Positions 23,858-35,380 of a DNA stretch of 64,000 bases are shown in pieces. Each line of letters starts with the position of its first letter. Positions within the stretch are counted from its first letter, which is position 1. This stretch comes from Ailurus styani. Lineage: Eukaryota > Chordata > Mammalia > Carnivora > Ailuridae. The translations under genes and the position numbers were made by a program. The DNA is taken from assembly GCA_002007465.1 (NCBI GenBank), contig LNAC01000001.1:6683760-6747759 (forward strand). Reading direction: 5' to 3'. The notes beneath the pieces were generated by a model. It was not told the origin of the DNA. It was given only the letters and a program-made list of their open reading frames with translations, and made no database searches.

Positions 23858-26453
23858 AAGTCCTGTTATCTTTTGAAGTTACGTGTTCTGTTCCTTCCCG
23901 TTTTTTGCTACAGTTGTCCCCAAAGCTGAAACTAAAGTTTAAATTCTCACTTCTTCAATGAGAGCACACGCCCCTTACTGTGCACGTAACAACGGCTGAT
24001 TTTTTTCTCCTCAGTCAGCAGCCCAAAACTCAGCAGAATCCTGAAACAACTTAGCAGCTTCTACTTAGGTCTGGACCTTTGTTTTATTTTATTTTTTTGA
24101 TTCCCCTTTGGGTCAGCAACTGCACAGAAAAGTTACTTAACGTGGCATACAGTTGTGTGTGTGTGTAATCTCTGCACCCTACATCCCGTGTGGGGCTCGA
24201 ACTCACAACCCCAAGATCGAGAGTCGCACGCTCCGCCGACCGGGCCAGCCAGATAGAGCCTGTGGTACAAAATTTGTAGGCCAGGCTATATATATATAAA
24301 CCTCCCTGTGCCTTCCCTGGTGGCGAATAAATATTTTAAGGGTCCTCGAAGACCGACAGACCTGGGGAAACGGAGTTTGGTGAACGTGTGGCTTCTGTAA
24401 GCGCTGGGCTGACTTGATTGTCCGGTCACCCTGTGTCTGCATTGTGTGGTTTCATGTTTTAACAAGGGGATGATTACGATACACCTTCACGCTGTGCTGT
24501 GCTAACACGTCCGTCCTCGTGCTGGGTGGTCAGTAAGGAAAGGCAAAAATTAGTTGGGATCAGGGTCAGGGCTGGTCTTCGGGCGCAAGGATGGGTGATC
24601 GGGATGGTGTGTGCGGGAGACCTCCTGTGGACTCGTGTACAAATGCAAGTTCAAGTGTGGCGGTACCTTTTTCTGCCTAGGGAAGAACTTTCTAGGTCAT
24701 GTCTTTGGAAGTTTCCTTGTGTCTGTGATTCTCAAACGTTGGACCCCTCTGGGACAAATGGAAACAGTAAATTCCTGGCCTCCTTCCCGCCTGGTCTTGA
24801 GAAAGAGGCTCATTCTTTTGGACCAGGATGAAGCCGGGCACCCTGTTTTGCCCACTGCCCAGGGGTTAAGTTCAGGGAATAGCCCAGAATTTTGGCTCAG
24901 CAGTCAGGACGTCCGTAAAACTCTGTTAACTGTCTGTAAGGAACAAACAGAACATAAATTCCAGAAGGCCTCCACGCTGTACGGGATTCCAAAGAGAACC
25001 CCGAAGTGGGCCCCCAGTTTATGAAAATCACCAGGCCTGACTTCTGCAGGGGCCGAGCCGGCTTCCCCTGAGCCTGTCCTCGGGGCTTGTGGACAGGAAG
25101 CGGGCGGCCAGGCTGGGCTCCAGCCCTGTGACCTGTGTCAGAGCAATAACAAAGAGCAGGCCAGCCTGTCGCCCGAGGGAACAGGATGGCTCCTCGAGGA
25201 GGGATTAAAAGGTAAGTTGGATCGCGGACAAATCAGGCCAACAGGCTTAGGAGGCTGAGGTTTTGTCAACAAATGAACTTGGCTCTATTTTAAGCCATGT
25301 TATGTACCAGGACTTCCTGTTTTTCCAAAGAAACCTCTTGTTTTGGTTTTTGTAATGATGGATTTATTGAAACGTTTGCTATTCAAGGGCCCCCGCGTTG
25401 TTTTCCAACCGGACCGGAGCACTGGAGATTCTGTGGCCGGGAGAGACGACCCAGGCCCAGGGCAAGGACGTCATTTCCCCAGACGGCTGCTCATTCAGGA
25501 ATCGCTTAGCCCCAGTGGCTGGTCGGTGAATGAACAAAGAGCTGATTGCCAGGCAGGGTCCTGGATGGAGTTCGTGGCTCAGAGTTTGGCCTCTGGTTTA
25601 GAGGGCGGCGGGGGCTGGTCAGAGGACAATTGAAAGGGTTTTTTTGTTGTTTCTCTGGGCTGAGTCGAGCTGTGTGTGTGTGTCTTTCTAGGAGCGCTGG
25701 TCTGGCAGATCAGGCCGGCGTAAATCCCGCTCACTTCCTGCCGGCCTTTCGACACCAACAGATGTTTCTTCTTACAAGTGTCATTAGGGCTCTCTCTGCT
25801 CGCTGACCTCATCGCATTTTAGTGAAACCATTTTCCCAAGTTTTGTTTCTCAAATTCCGTTCGCCCCATCCTGAGTTCCACTCTGAGAATAAGATCACCC
25901 CGCCTGCTCTTTGTGCCACTTTCCGTTCTGCCTCTTGGACCCGGCCCGGGGGATCTCAGCCCACCCCAGGTCCCCGCAGCGCTGGGCAGGTCCACAGCCA
26001 GAAGGCCCCGGTGCCCCGTGACCTGAGGGAAGTCGTGGCTTGAAGAAAAGGTCTAATGGAGACGCACAAACCAGGATTGCGAGAAACGCCCCATCATGTC
26101 CCTGTGAGAGAGAACCTTCCAGAATCTCTAGGTGTTGCACATGGATGTGTGCCATGACTGGAGTTCAGCAAGCACTGGGAGCCCATGGCTGTGACCAGGA
26201 GGTGGCTCTCTAGTAGGCGACATCATGGCAGCCTGTGTGACTTGGACAGTCACTGCCCGGGGCAGGGGCGGGGGCAGGGGTTGGGAGTGATGGTGGTGGA
26301 GGTCCTAAACCCATGAAAGTTTCTGAAGCTGACATGCCTAGTCGAGCAGAGCAGACCGCCACTCGAGCAGACACGGGATCTGGCCTGGAGGCCGGAAGGC
26401 GGTGTTGGTGTTTGAGCTTTTCCCTGAAACTCACGCAGCAGGCACAGCTGGGA
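23858..26453. other. Noncoding stretch with one old SINE fragment
   Basis: An antisense tRNA-like fragment lies at about 24160-24255 (GTGTGGGGCTCGAACTCACAACCCC..GGGCCAGCCAG). A (TA)n tract is near 24285. The rest is unique-looking, with no gene. Confidence 0.55.
24160..24255 (-). repeat. Old tRNA-derived SINE fragment
   Basis: GTAATCTCTGCACCC, GGGGCTCGAACTCACAACCCC and GATCGAGAGTCGCACGCTC are characteristic of the older carnivore tRNA-like SINE type, in reverse orientation. Confidence 0.75.
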
Positions 26454-26470
26454 GACTAGCGAGTTACTGG

Positions 26471-26662
26471 GGCGCCTGGATCCGACTCTTGATTTCCGCT
26501 CAGGTCGTGATCTCAGGGTCCTGAGATTGAGCCCCGCGTCGGGCTCCTTGCTCAGCAGGAAGTCAGCTTGAGAGTCTCTTTCTCTCTCCCCCACTTTCAC
26601 TTCGGTCATGTCCACACGTGCGCACGCGCTCTCTCTAAAATAAATCTTAAAAAAAAAAAAAA
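26471..26662 (+). repeat. CAN-type SINE with a shortened head
   Basis: The head jumps from GGCGCCTGG to ATCCGACTCTTG, missing the GTGGCTCAG part of the promoter. Flanking duplications GACTAGCGAGTTACTGG / GACCAGCAAGTTACTGG (26454 and 26663) have two mismatches, so it is old. Confidence 0.92.
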
Positions 26663-26679
26663 GACCAGCAAGTTACTGG

Positions 26680-28720
26680 AGAGGGTGAGTCTTGAGCCAT
26701 AGTCCCTGACCCCTTGGGCCCTGATCTGGGGTTGTTCTGGGCTCACTCTTGTGAAAGCGTCTGGGCTGGGGGAGCACCTCTGTTCTGTGCTCATCTGAGA
26801 TGTTGGGGACTTGCCTGGGGTCACCCAGAGCAGGTTTGACAACCGAGGTGGTGCTGGGTGTGTTTGCAGCGTAGACTGCAAAATTACGTCTTGACTTCAG
26901 CAGAGTGGAACTTGCCGGTGGGCTGCTTGTATGTGTGTTGGGTGACTTCATGCCCGAGCTCCGAGAGCAGTGGCTGTGCGCATTCAGCACTCTGCGAGTG
27001 CTCGCTGTCCTGAAGGGACAAGCCTCCCGGCCATTCAGGGCTGTACGGTGTAGGGGAAGCTCCCCCCTCCAAAGGCTGGGTGTGCTTGTACCTGGCCTCT
27101 GTTTCCTAATGAGTTTACAAACCAGTCTGTCTCTGTTTTGCTGATCTCTTGGCTTACTTCATGTGGGTATTCCCTTTGGGTCTGAAGCGCTTCACCTTGG
27201 CCAGGGGCAGGGGCGGGTGTCAGTTGTGGTTTAGGGACTGTGGGTATAGCTAAATGAGATGTGGCTGTCACACAACGTTTTCAGCTTGTGTGGCCCAAGC
27301 TGGCTCCTGGGCTTCCAGCTTCTTGCACCTGCACAGCTGCTGGCTGGGGAGTGTTCTGGGGACCCTAGGGACTGGGCAGAAACATGGGCTGGGAGTGACC
27401 CAGAGTCCTTGAGTTTCACGTTCTTCATCTGTGAAAGCAGCAGTTTGGATTTGGTAACTTCTCAAAAGTCTCAGAATGTTCCAGAAATGTCATGGTTCCA
27501 AGAAAACGTCAAGGCCCACACGAGTGTGTGTGTGTGCACGTGCGCTTGTGTGTGTGTGTGTGTGTGTGTGTGCGTTCGTTCATGCAGCACGGCTCCACTC
27601 CGTGCCTTTTCTGCCCTTTGGGCTCTGGGTGCGGCCTGCTGATAATCTCAGAGCTCCCATCTGTCGTTCACGTTGCAGGAATGGGCTGTGTGTGCTCTGG
27701 AACTCTGTGCGGACCGCCTTTCATGTTACCTGCATTCTTTTTCCTCTGATTAGGAGAGCTCAACTTTAATAAGAGCTGCAGTTCAAGGACCACTTCTGAG
27801 AATAGAAAAGCAGGAGGGCCTGTTTATCCAGTGACTTGCCCTCCCGCAGGGGGCCTGGAAGGCTGCATTCTTAATGTGGGGCCCGGCCCCTGATAGATCT
27901 TGTTTAATGCCCCCAGATTTACAGGTGAGCATGACTCCGCGGAGACCCTGGGGTGCCCCCGTCAACTCTGTGTGCACGCCGAATGCAGCCCGGAAGTGTA
28001 CTGTAAGCATTAAGCGTCTCGGGTACGGGAACACTGCCGCCGGCATTCTGTTCTCCGGGCCTGTGGGCCTCGCCGATGCGAGGAGAGTGTCGTGTGCTCC
28101 GGAGCTCACAGAGGCAGCTCGATCACAGACCTCAGGTCAGCGTGGGCAGCTGAGGAGTGACAGCCTTCTGGTGGCCTTCTGTTAGCCTTCCCTGTCCTGT
28201 GGGTAACGCAGATCTGGGGCCCATGCTGTACAAGGGTGTCATTGTATTGTTTTGTTTTGTTTAATCTCTTCTGTTGAACTACCGTATCAGTGACCGCAGT
28301 GTGTTCCAAACAGTGCATTCTCAGATTTGGGGAGCAGAACACGGTTTAAAGGGAAGGTTAGGGCATTTTTCGCTTTGTGTCTCTCCCTGAAAACACAGGT
28401 GTCTTTCAGGAGGCGACGGCTCGTGTATTGCAGGAGTCGGGGGAGGGGGTACTGGCAGCTCCTTCCTTCACCAGCCCGGCCCAGTCTGATCGCCTGGCAG
28501 AGCAGCTGCTGGGGCCCGGCTCCTGGGCGTGTCCGCATCTGTTGGAGTTCTCGGGCACAAGGCTGGACTTGGGTTGACTTGGCGTGGGTGTTGAACAAAG
28601 CCAGGATTCTTGACAAATTGCATGGCTGGGACCCCCACCAAGGTGGTCCTGTGCTCCCCTGAGCATGACTGGTGCAGTGTCCTAGGGGATTTCTTGGGAC
28701 AGCCATTCCCAATATCATCA
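26680..28720. other. Noncoding stretch with MIR-like pieces and a TG microsatellite
   Basis: Bases 26800-26870 (CTTGCCTGGGGTCACCCAGAGCAGG) look like antisense MIR, and 27405-27440 (GAGTTTCACGTTCTTCATCTGTGAAA) like sense MIR. No gene is seen. Confidence 0.5.
27524..27573 (+). repeat. (TG)n microsatellite
   Basis: TG-rich alternating tract with short interruptions (TGTGCACGTGCGCT) in the middle. Likely polymorphic. Confidence 0.95.
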
Positions 28721-29130
28721 GTAGGCATGGATCAGTCTGCTCCGGCCACCATAAGCAAGTACCAGCCGCCGGCTGCATGGTCACGTGGCTCTGGAGACCG
28801 GAAGTCTGAGAGCAGGAAGTCAGCAGGGTTGGTTTCTTCTGCGGGCTGGGAAGGAAGGACCTCTTCCAGGCCTCTTGTCCTAGCTTATAGATGGACCTTT
28901 CCCCCTGTGTCCTCATATGCGGTCCCTGTGTCCGAATTCCCCGTTCTTAGAGGGATCCGGCCCTAGGGCCAGGGATCCGGACCAGGGCCCACCCTAATGA
29001 CCTTGGTGTAACTTGATTACCTCTGTAAAAACTGTGTCCCCAAATAAAGCCACATTCCAAGGTACTGGGACATCTGACTTGAATGTCATTTTCGTAGGGT
29101 GGGGGCCATAATTCAGTCTGTATAACCCTT
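28720..29130 (+). repeat. Medium-age interspersed repeat
   Basis: CAGTCTGCTCCGGCCACCAT, GGGCCCACCCTAATGACC, TTACCTCTGTAAAAACTGTG, CCCCAAATAAAGCCACATTC and CATAATTCAGTCTGTATAA follow a well-known mammalian repeat consensus whose family name I cannot assign with confidence. It contains a small GGATCCGG duplication near 28950-28980. Confidence 0.65.
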
Positions 29131-30280
29131 GATGTGACCCAGGGAACTTAGCTGAAAGTGTGTGTTAGGCTTTGGGGTGTTTCGATACAGACAATGAGAC
29201 CATAGATATGCAGTTTGGGTGGAGAGGAAGGGCATTCCGGAAGCTGCGTTCCCCTAGAATGACATCTTGTGTCATTTGCACATTTTTTCAGTCCGGGGAC
29301 AGAAAACATGATGTCCAGATATCCCACCTTTTCCAAGCCTCCCTTCCTCTGTCTGTTCTTCTGGCTGGGGCTCCAAGGCATACATCGTCCCCATAGATCA
29401 GCTGAAACAGATTTCTCAATGACGATCACCTTGTCAAGTGTTCTTTAATAGGATTTCATGTAAAATTAGGGTCTTTGGGCATCAGCACACAGTGAGCTGT
29501 AATTATCTAAACAGATGATTGTATTCACTTGACCTGTCCCATGGTAGCCCTGTTTGTGAAGAACCCAGCTCACTAGGACAAGGATTCACACCTCTGGAAC
29601 ATTCTCACGGGGAATGTTGCCACCGCCTCCCCCTATTCAAGCAGCCTCTCTACACTAAGGGCTATTTTAGCCGTAGTTCACAATGTTCTGGGCTATAATA
29701 AATGTAGAAATTGTATTGCTTACCTACCAAAGACTCAGAGAACAGAACTGGAGGCCCCCTGTGGTAACCCCGAGGAAATACTCCAGGAAAACCCTATGAC
29801 AGAAAAACGAAAGGAGCTCTCTAGAGGCTCCCCTTCTCAGATTTGATCAGCAAAGATGAATCTGTGTGATATGTAAGTGTCCTCCCCCATCTGATCGCCA
29901 GCCAGCCGCCCCCCTTTGGTTGCAGTCATGGATACAAACCCTCCCCTCCCCCCCAGTTTCCAGCCCTCCCAACACACACCCCCATCCTCCACATTGAAAC
30001 CGTGTCAAGCAAAATGAACAGCAGCCAGCAATTTTATTTCATTTTGTTAAATAGCGACATCTAAGATTAAGATTTTCCTTTTTGTGACTCGGGTTGAAAA
30101 GATAAAGTCTGGGAAGAACAGCTTTTCGGTCAGTGGACCTTCTGGATGTCTGATTTCCAGAACCCTGCCGCCTGAGATGGGGCGCCCTGTGAGCCTACAG
30201 ATGCCTCCACGGCGACAGCCGGTGGCTTTTTGTAGAGAAATGTGACGATGGGCTTTGGGTGTTTGTAAAGATCTGTCATC
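29131..30280. other. Noncoding stretch with an AT-rich unique island
   Basis: Bases 29430-29720 are AT-rich with homeodomain-like cores (GTAATTATC) and no repeat signature. A C-rich tract follows at 29880-29990. No gene is seen. Confidence 0.45.
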
Positions 30281-30295
30281 AGAAAACAAACCCAT

Positions 30296-30488
30296 GGGCG
30301 CCTGGGTGGCTCAGTGGGTTAAACCCTCTGCCTTCAGCTCAGGTCATGATCTCAGGGTCCTGGGATCGAGCCCCACATCGGCCTCCCTGCTCAGCGGGGA
30401 GCCTGCTTCCTCCTCTCTTTCTGCCTGCCTCTCTGCCTACTTGTGATCTCTCTCTCTCTCTGTCAAATAAATAAAATCTTCAAAAAAA
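30296..30488 (+). repeat. CAN-type SINE, full length, young
   Basis: Intact head, body and CT segment. The duplication AGAAAACAAACC flanks it (30281-30292 and 30489-30500). Confidence 0.97.
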
Positions 30489-31263
30489 AGAAAACAAACC
30501 ATTACTCTGTTCCCGAGGTCTGAGTTGGCTCTCCTGATTTCTGTCTTTGTGTAAGCGACTCCTCACTTAAAGGATGGGCCACCCCCAGGCACTTGGAACA
30601 CTCCTGTCCCACGGCGTGTGCCCTGCAGCGTGGGCCCCTCTGACGTGAGCAGCCCTAAGCTGAGCTGTGTGACGGGGCCTTCCCTGGGTGCCGGGTGGTT
30701 TCTTCCCTGGCTGGGCCGGGCCGGGCTGCAGGGTTGCTCAGGAGTGTCCCTGGTTTGGTCCTCAACTGGCTGCTGTAACCCATCCGGCACCAAACTGGGG
30801 AGACTGGATCTCTCCCTGCCCTTTCAGGCAGGTGACAGGTTCAGAGTGCACTCTTGGAGCTGTTTCTTGGAGATCATCTTTTCGAGATGCCCGCTTTTGG
30901 AAAGCGAACAAGGGGACCCAGCCAGCCCATCGTTCAGATGGCTAATTTCATCTCCAGCAGACCAACCCCCTTCCCCTCTCCTGGCAGCCTCGGACCTGGT
31001 GGGCCATGTCTGGCGCCTCCTCCTGTTTCTCCTGGGTCGTCTCCCCAAAGGGGGCGGGACAGGACCAGTGTGTTTGGGAACACGACGGGGAGGGCCTTGT
31101 GTCCGATGCAGAGAGCAAAGAGCAGGAGAGGCTCCTAGGATGCTCCCCGGAGAAGGCTGAATTGGGGGTCAGGTGGGACACCCGGCATCTCAGGGTGGGG
31201 TCCTTCAAAGACCTGGCCTGCCAAGTCAGGCCAAGAGTCAGCTGTGCTGCCCAGCGGCTTCCT

Positions 31264-31277
31264 GTTGCCATGGCAAC
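31264..31277. promoter_or_regulatory. Perfect palindromic RFX X-box
   Basis: GTTGCCATGGCAAC is the full 14-bp inverted-repeat X-box consensus bound by RFX1-3 dimers. A chance exact match in 64 kb is very unlikely. It lies about 8.2 kb upstream of the CtBP2 coding exon in unique-looking sequence. RFX factors drive ciliary, neuronal and hair-cell genes. Function here is inferred. Confidence 0.65.
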
Positions 31278-32281
31278 TCTGGCTTTGAAATGGTGCTAGG
31301 CGAGGATGCTGGTCTTGGGGAGGTGTGGAGATTGGAGGGGCATGTGCATCACCCGTACTTTAGCGTCTGTGGATAAAACCAGCCCCTCCCTCCCTCTCCG
31401 ACCTGCACCATCTGGGTGCCCACAGGTGTGGAGAAGGGAGCGGATTTACTGCATCCGTGTGTTGGGGAAGACCAGGGAGGCGAGCTCTCCCTCTGCTGTG
31501 CTCACTGAAGGGGTCCGGGGAGAAGACCTGCCTGCAGGCCACTGCCAGCTGGTCAGAATTCATTCCCAAATGTGGTTGGAAAAATTCACTCTTTTTCACC
31601 TCCCTCTCTCAGTTCGTGTCTCCCGAAAAGGTTGTGTATTCTGAGGTCATCTGTGTTTGACAACACGGAGGCTGGGGGTCAAGGAGAATTGCACAATTAC
31701 CAATTAACCAGGTGTACGGGGTGTTGAGCTTCGTGGTGGAAACCGTGATGTGCCTTTGCTCCGTTTCCACCTCTTCTTTCCTCTCCTTGGAAACTACATC
31801 CCTGCCACGTCATCGTCATTTTTCATCACTATGGCTCATTCCTCATTGATATGTCTTTAAACAAGAAGCGTGGGTGTCATGGAACATTGTCCTTCAGGGT
31901 GGCCATGCCCTTCCTGGAGGGAGCCTCTGCTCTGAGACCCACCTCATCGGCTCACTCGGCTCCGAAGGGGCAAACCTCAACTGCCAGCCCAGACCACAGA
32001 TGATGGGGGGCGGGGGGCACTGCCTGGGTTCCCTTTCCCCCTGCTGGTCATGGTGCAAAACCCAAAAACATCCGTGGTTTTAGGGTGATTTGCACCCGGA
32101 GATTGAGGGAAGGTGCCATGTGCCATCCTGAAATCATCTCGGACCTTTCCTTCTGGAAGTATCTGGTTTCCTTTTCTCCAGGTTCTTGGTAGAGTCCAAG
32201 TTGAGATTGAAATGAACAAGGTGAGTTCCCAGCATAGCAGCTTTGGGCTGTGGGGCCTAGGAAGGCCATGCCGGGCATGTA

Positions 32282-32295
32282 GTGCCCTCTGCCGG
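32282..32295 (-). promoter_or_regulatory. Possible CTCF core motif
   Basis: GTGCCCTCTGCCGG matches the reverse complement of the CTCF core CCASYAGRKGGCRS at 13 of 14 positions. It lies in unique sequence between the X-box and the CtBP2 exon. Binding is inferred only. Confidence 0.35.
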
Positions 32296-32811
32296 CCAAA
32301 GGGCCCCATCGCTGAGCACCTGGCCTGCTCCTGGGAAGGGTTAGACCAGGAGAAGGTCCGCCCCACACTGGTGGTTTCCCATGAGCTTTGCAAATGAGCC
32401 AAGCCTGTGGAGAGCGTCCCCTCACACATGGATTCCAGCCTGCATGGTGTCAGGAGACAAGCAGGCTGGAATCTTGAGACGGGTAGCGGAACAGTTGTGT
32501 TCCCTGAGGAAGGCAGACGCTCCAAGAGGGCAGCCAACGATTTGGGGGCTCCCGCTGGCCGGCAAGAAATCAGGAGTCAGAGGTCTTTGAAATCTAACGT
32601 GAAGATTTTTTTAAAATTCAAGATCTTGGCGGTTTGCGAACAACTAATTCCTATAAAATTGTCCTTTATTAGGCATTGAAATACAAGTGCAATTCATGTT
32701 AGAATAAGCAAATAATCCACACTCCCTTGAAAGGGTTAAATCTTTACTCTCCACCCTATTCCTCCCCCATCCCACCCTGCATTCCATAGGCTATTTTAAA
32801 GTTGGTTTATT

Positions 32812-32923
32812 GGGGCGCCTGGGTGGCTCAGTCCATGATCCCAGGGTCCTCTGAGGGGATCCTGTTTCTCCCTCTCCCCCCACTCACATTTGCTCTCTCT
32901 CAAATAAATCTTAAAAAATAAAG
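32812..32923 (+). repeat. CAN-type SINE, internally deleted
   Basis: The head GGCGCCTGGGTGGCTCAGTC jumps directly to CATGATCCCAGGGTCC and later to GATCCTGTTTCTCC, ending CAAATAAATCTTAAAAAATAAA. Confidence 0.88.
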
Positions 32924-33031
32924 TTTTTTAGATTTATGTTTAAGTAATCCTTATACCCAATGTGGGGTTTGAACTCCCAACCCCACGATCAAGAGTCTCA
33001 TGCTCCTCCAACTGAGCCAGCCTGGCACCTC
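32924..33031 (-). repeat. Old tRNA-derived SINE fragment
   Basis: TTTAAGTAATCCTTATACCC, GTGGGGTTTGAACTCCCAACCCC and CAACTGAGCCAGCC give an antisense tRNA-like unit. It abuts the preceding sense SINE tail to tail. Confidence 0.8.
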
Positions 33032-35205
33032 TCTGCACAACATTAGCTCACAGTCTCAGAGAGCCGTCCCCTGGTGGCTCCTGCCTTGGCTGCCCTCCAG
33101 GTCCAGGCCCTTAGTGGGAGTTTATTCTTGGTGCTTTTACTCTGCCCTGGACCACAGCAAATGCACGCAGGGACACCCTCATATCACAGGCTGCAGACAT
33201 CACCTTCAGGTGGCCTTTGGGGCCCCGGAGTGGCCACCCCAAAAGCTTCACCATGCTCACGGTCCCACCACAGGCCTTTCAGGAGAACCTTCTGACGTCC
33301 TGGGTGTTTCCTCTGTATGATGTTCACTGTCATTCGCTTAGATGCAGACACAGTCATTTCTTACATTCAGTAGGTAGCAAAAGAGGAGTTATCCGATCAC
33401 GATGGAACTTGAGGCTGCTCCTCCCTTCGCCCTGTCCAGGCAAACTTCTCAGCTCCAGGTCAGAACTGTCGTGGCGAAGGAGGGCAGGGTCAGGAAACGG
33501 GGGAAGGAAAAATCCACCTGTGTTCCCATGATTCCTCGGTCTCAACACCATGGGAATAAAAGGAGGTGTTTTACATTTCTTTAATTTCAATGAACACTTG
33601 TTTATTCGCCTCTGTCTTTTTTGTTCTGTTTGCTTTTGTTTCTAAAGACCCGTTTTATTATAAAAATGAATGCATTAATTTTTGAAGCATACTTCTAAGT
33701 GAAGTGCTTTAAAAACGTGTGAAAATCCTGAACAGGGGAGAGTCTCCTTTCCTTCAGCATGAACACTTAATTTTCATTATGACACAAAACAACCAATTAG
33801 GAAAATCATGAATCAGCCTCGTTCACGTCCTCTGTTCTTGGTGATGGTTGCTAGCAAGTGAAAATATTGAGAATTCTTGAGTTGTTGCATTTAATGACAG
33901 GAAAGGCATTTTCTTGTGCTAAGAATCATAGACCAAGCAGAAAGACTCACTCTCGGCACTGTTGGCCGGGGAGCTGGTCTCAGCACAAGGGTGGCTTTGA
34001 CATGTGCTCCTTCCTGGTGTTGGCCTCCAGGCTCACAGGCCTGACACCCCAGCCCTGGGCTTCCTTGTGCTGGAAGACTTGCTTTCTGGGTTGGTGACCT
34101 TACAGGCTCTCCACTCTTCATCTCTCTCCCTCCCTCAGAGCCCCAGAGAATATTTTGCTGGGGGGGCCAGAAGGAAAGCCTAAAATTCCAGGCCCATAGT
34201 TCCTTAGCCTCGCATCCAAACTGTCGAAAGTTCTGGAACCTTTGATTCTTCGGTAACCCAGTTGGCAGCAGATTTTTGACCTGGCCTGCATTCTTGAGGG
34301 TAATTGTTGTATCCTGTATGTTTATCCATTTGGGTGAGCATATTCTTCTGTCCTGGTGCAGAAATTTTAATGGTAGATCTGGGAATCTACCATAATATGG
34401 TGTAACGACTCTGTGGCGTCTTTAAGATCCAAATGCATCTGACTTCTGAAGCTCGCCTGGCCCCTGGGTGCTGGAGAAGTGTGGTGGGCCTGTGCTGAAG
34501 ACACTTGACGCTGGCCATGCACTTCTGTCTGAGGATCAGAGGGTGGAGCCCATGGAATTGATGGAGGGCCTGTGACCAGGCTGTGACCCTGTCACCCTTG
34601 GTTTGGGCTGTCGGGAAGGGCGAGCAGCCTTACCAAATGGTGTACAGGTCTGGTCCAGGAACCAGAGTGAGGCTTAAGTATGGAAGGGGCCTGCTACTTA
34701 CCTCTGTCTGGGGCCTGGGGTGGGGGCTGTGGGGCTGGGAATCGCCTCCACACCTTATGCTCTGCCACGTGATGTCCAAACCATGGGGGTTTCCCCTTCC
34801 AAAAACAAAAAACAAAACCTAAATATGCCCAAAAGCTACTGAAGAAATAATCAAGGAGCAGTAGTAGCTTTGAAACATTTACAAAACTGACTTCAGTGAG
34901 CTTATTTCCCACAATTGATCTTCCCCCAAAGCGTCTTTTTCTTCCTTAAAATGCAGTTTTAATAATTTTGTTGTTAATTGTGTTGTTATGTCAACCACTT
35001 CCGAAGGCTAAGCCACTGTTTTTCCCGGTGATCCCTGACCTCTGTAGAATATTTCTTCAGATAGACTTTACCAAACAAAACCCACAGCCCCTGTTCAGAG
35101 GATTCTACCCAGCTGTCTCCCCAAGAAAGGAATCTGTTGTTCCAGTTTGGCTTCCGAAGATGCTGGAACGGGTCCTTTTGGGGTAGCCTGAAGACCAGCG
35201 ACTCA
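33032..35205. other. Noncoding stretch, mostly unique
   Basis: AT-rich between 33560 and 33860. A 9-bp-arm hairpin ATGGTAGAT/ATCTACCAT lies at 34370-34393. No gene is seen. Confidence 0.5.
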
Positions 35206-35380
35206 AGGTGCCTGGGTCGCTCAGTGGGTTAAAGCCTCTGCCTTCGGCTCAGGTCATGGTCTCAGGGTCCTGGGATCGAGCCCTGCATCCGGGGAGCCTG
35301 CTTCCTCCTCTCTCTCTGCCTGCCTTGTGATCTCTCTCTGTGTCAAATCAATAAATAAAATCTTTAAAAAAAAAAAAAAA
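35206..35380 (+). repeat. CAN-type SINE, internally shortened
   Basis: Mustelid-type body with GTGCCTGGGTCGCTCAG head and poly(A) tail. Part of the GGGCTCCCTGCTCAG segment is missing (CTGCATCCGGGGAGCC). Confidence 0.94.

Larger units (their letters stand above)
30501..32811. other. Noncoding stretch containing the perfect X-box
   Basis: Unique, moderately GC-rich sequence. The X-box (31264-31277) and the CTCF-like motif (32282-32295) lie here. No repeat or gene is recognised. Confidence 0.5.
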
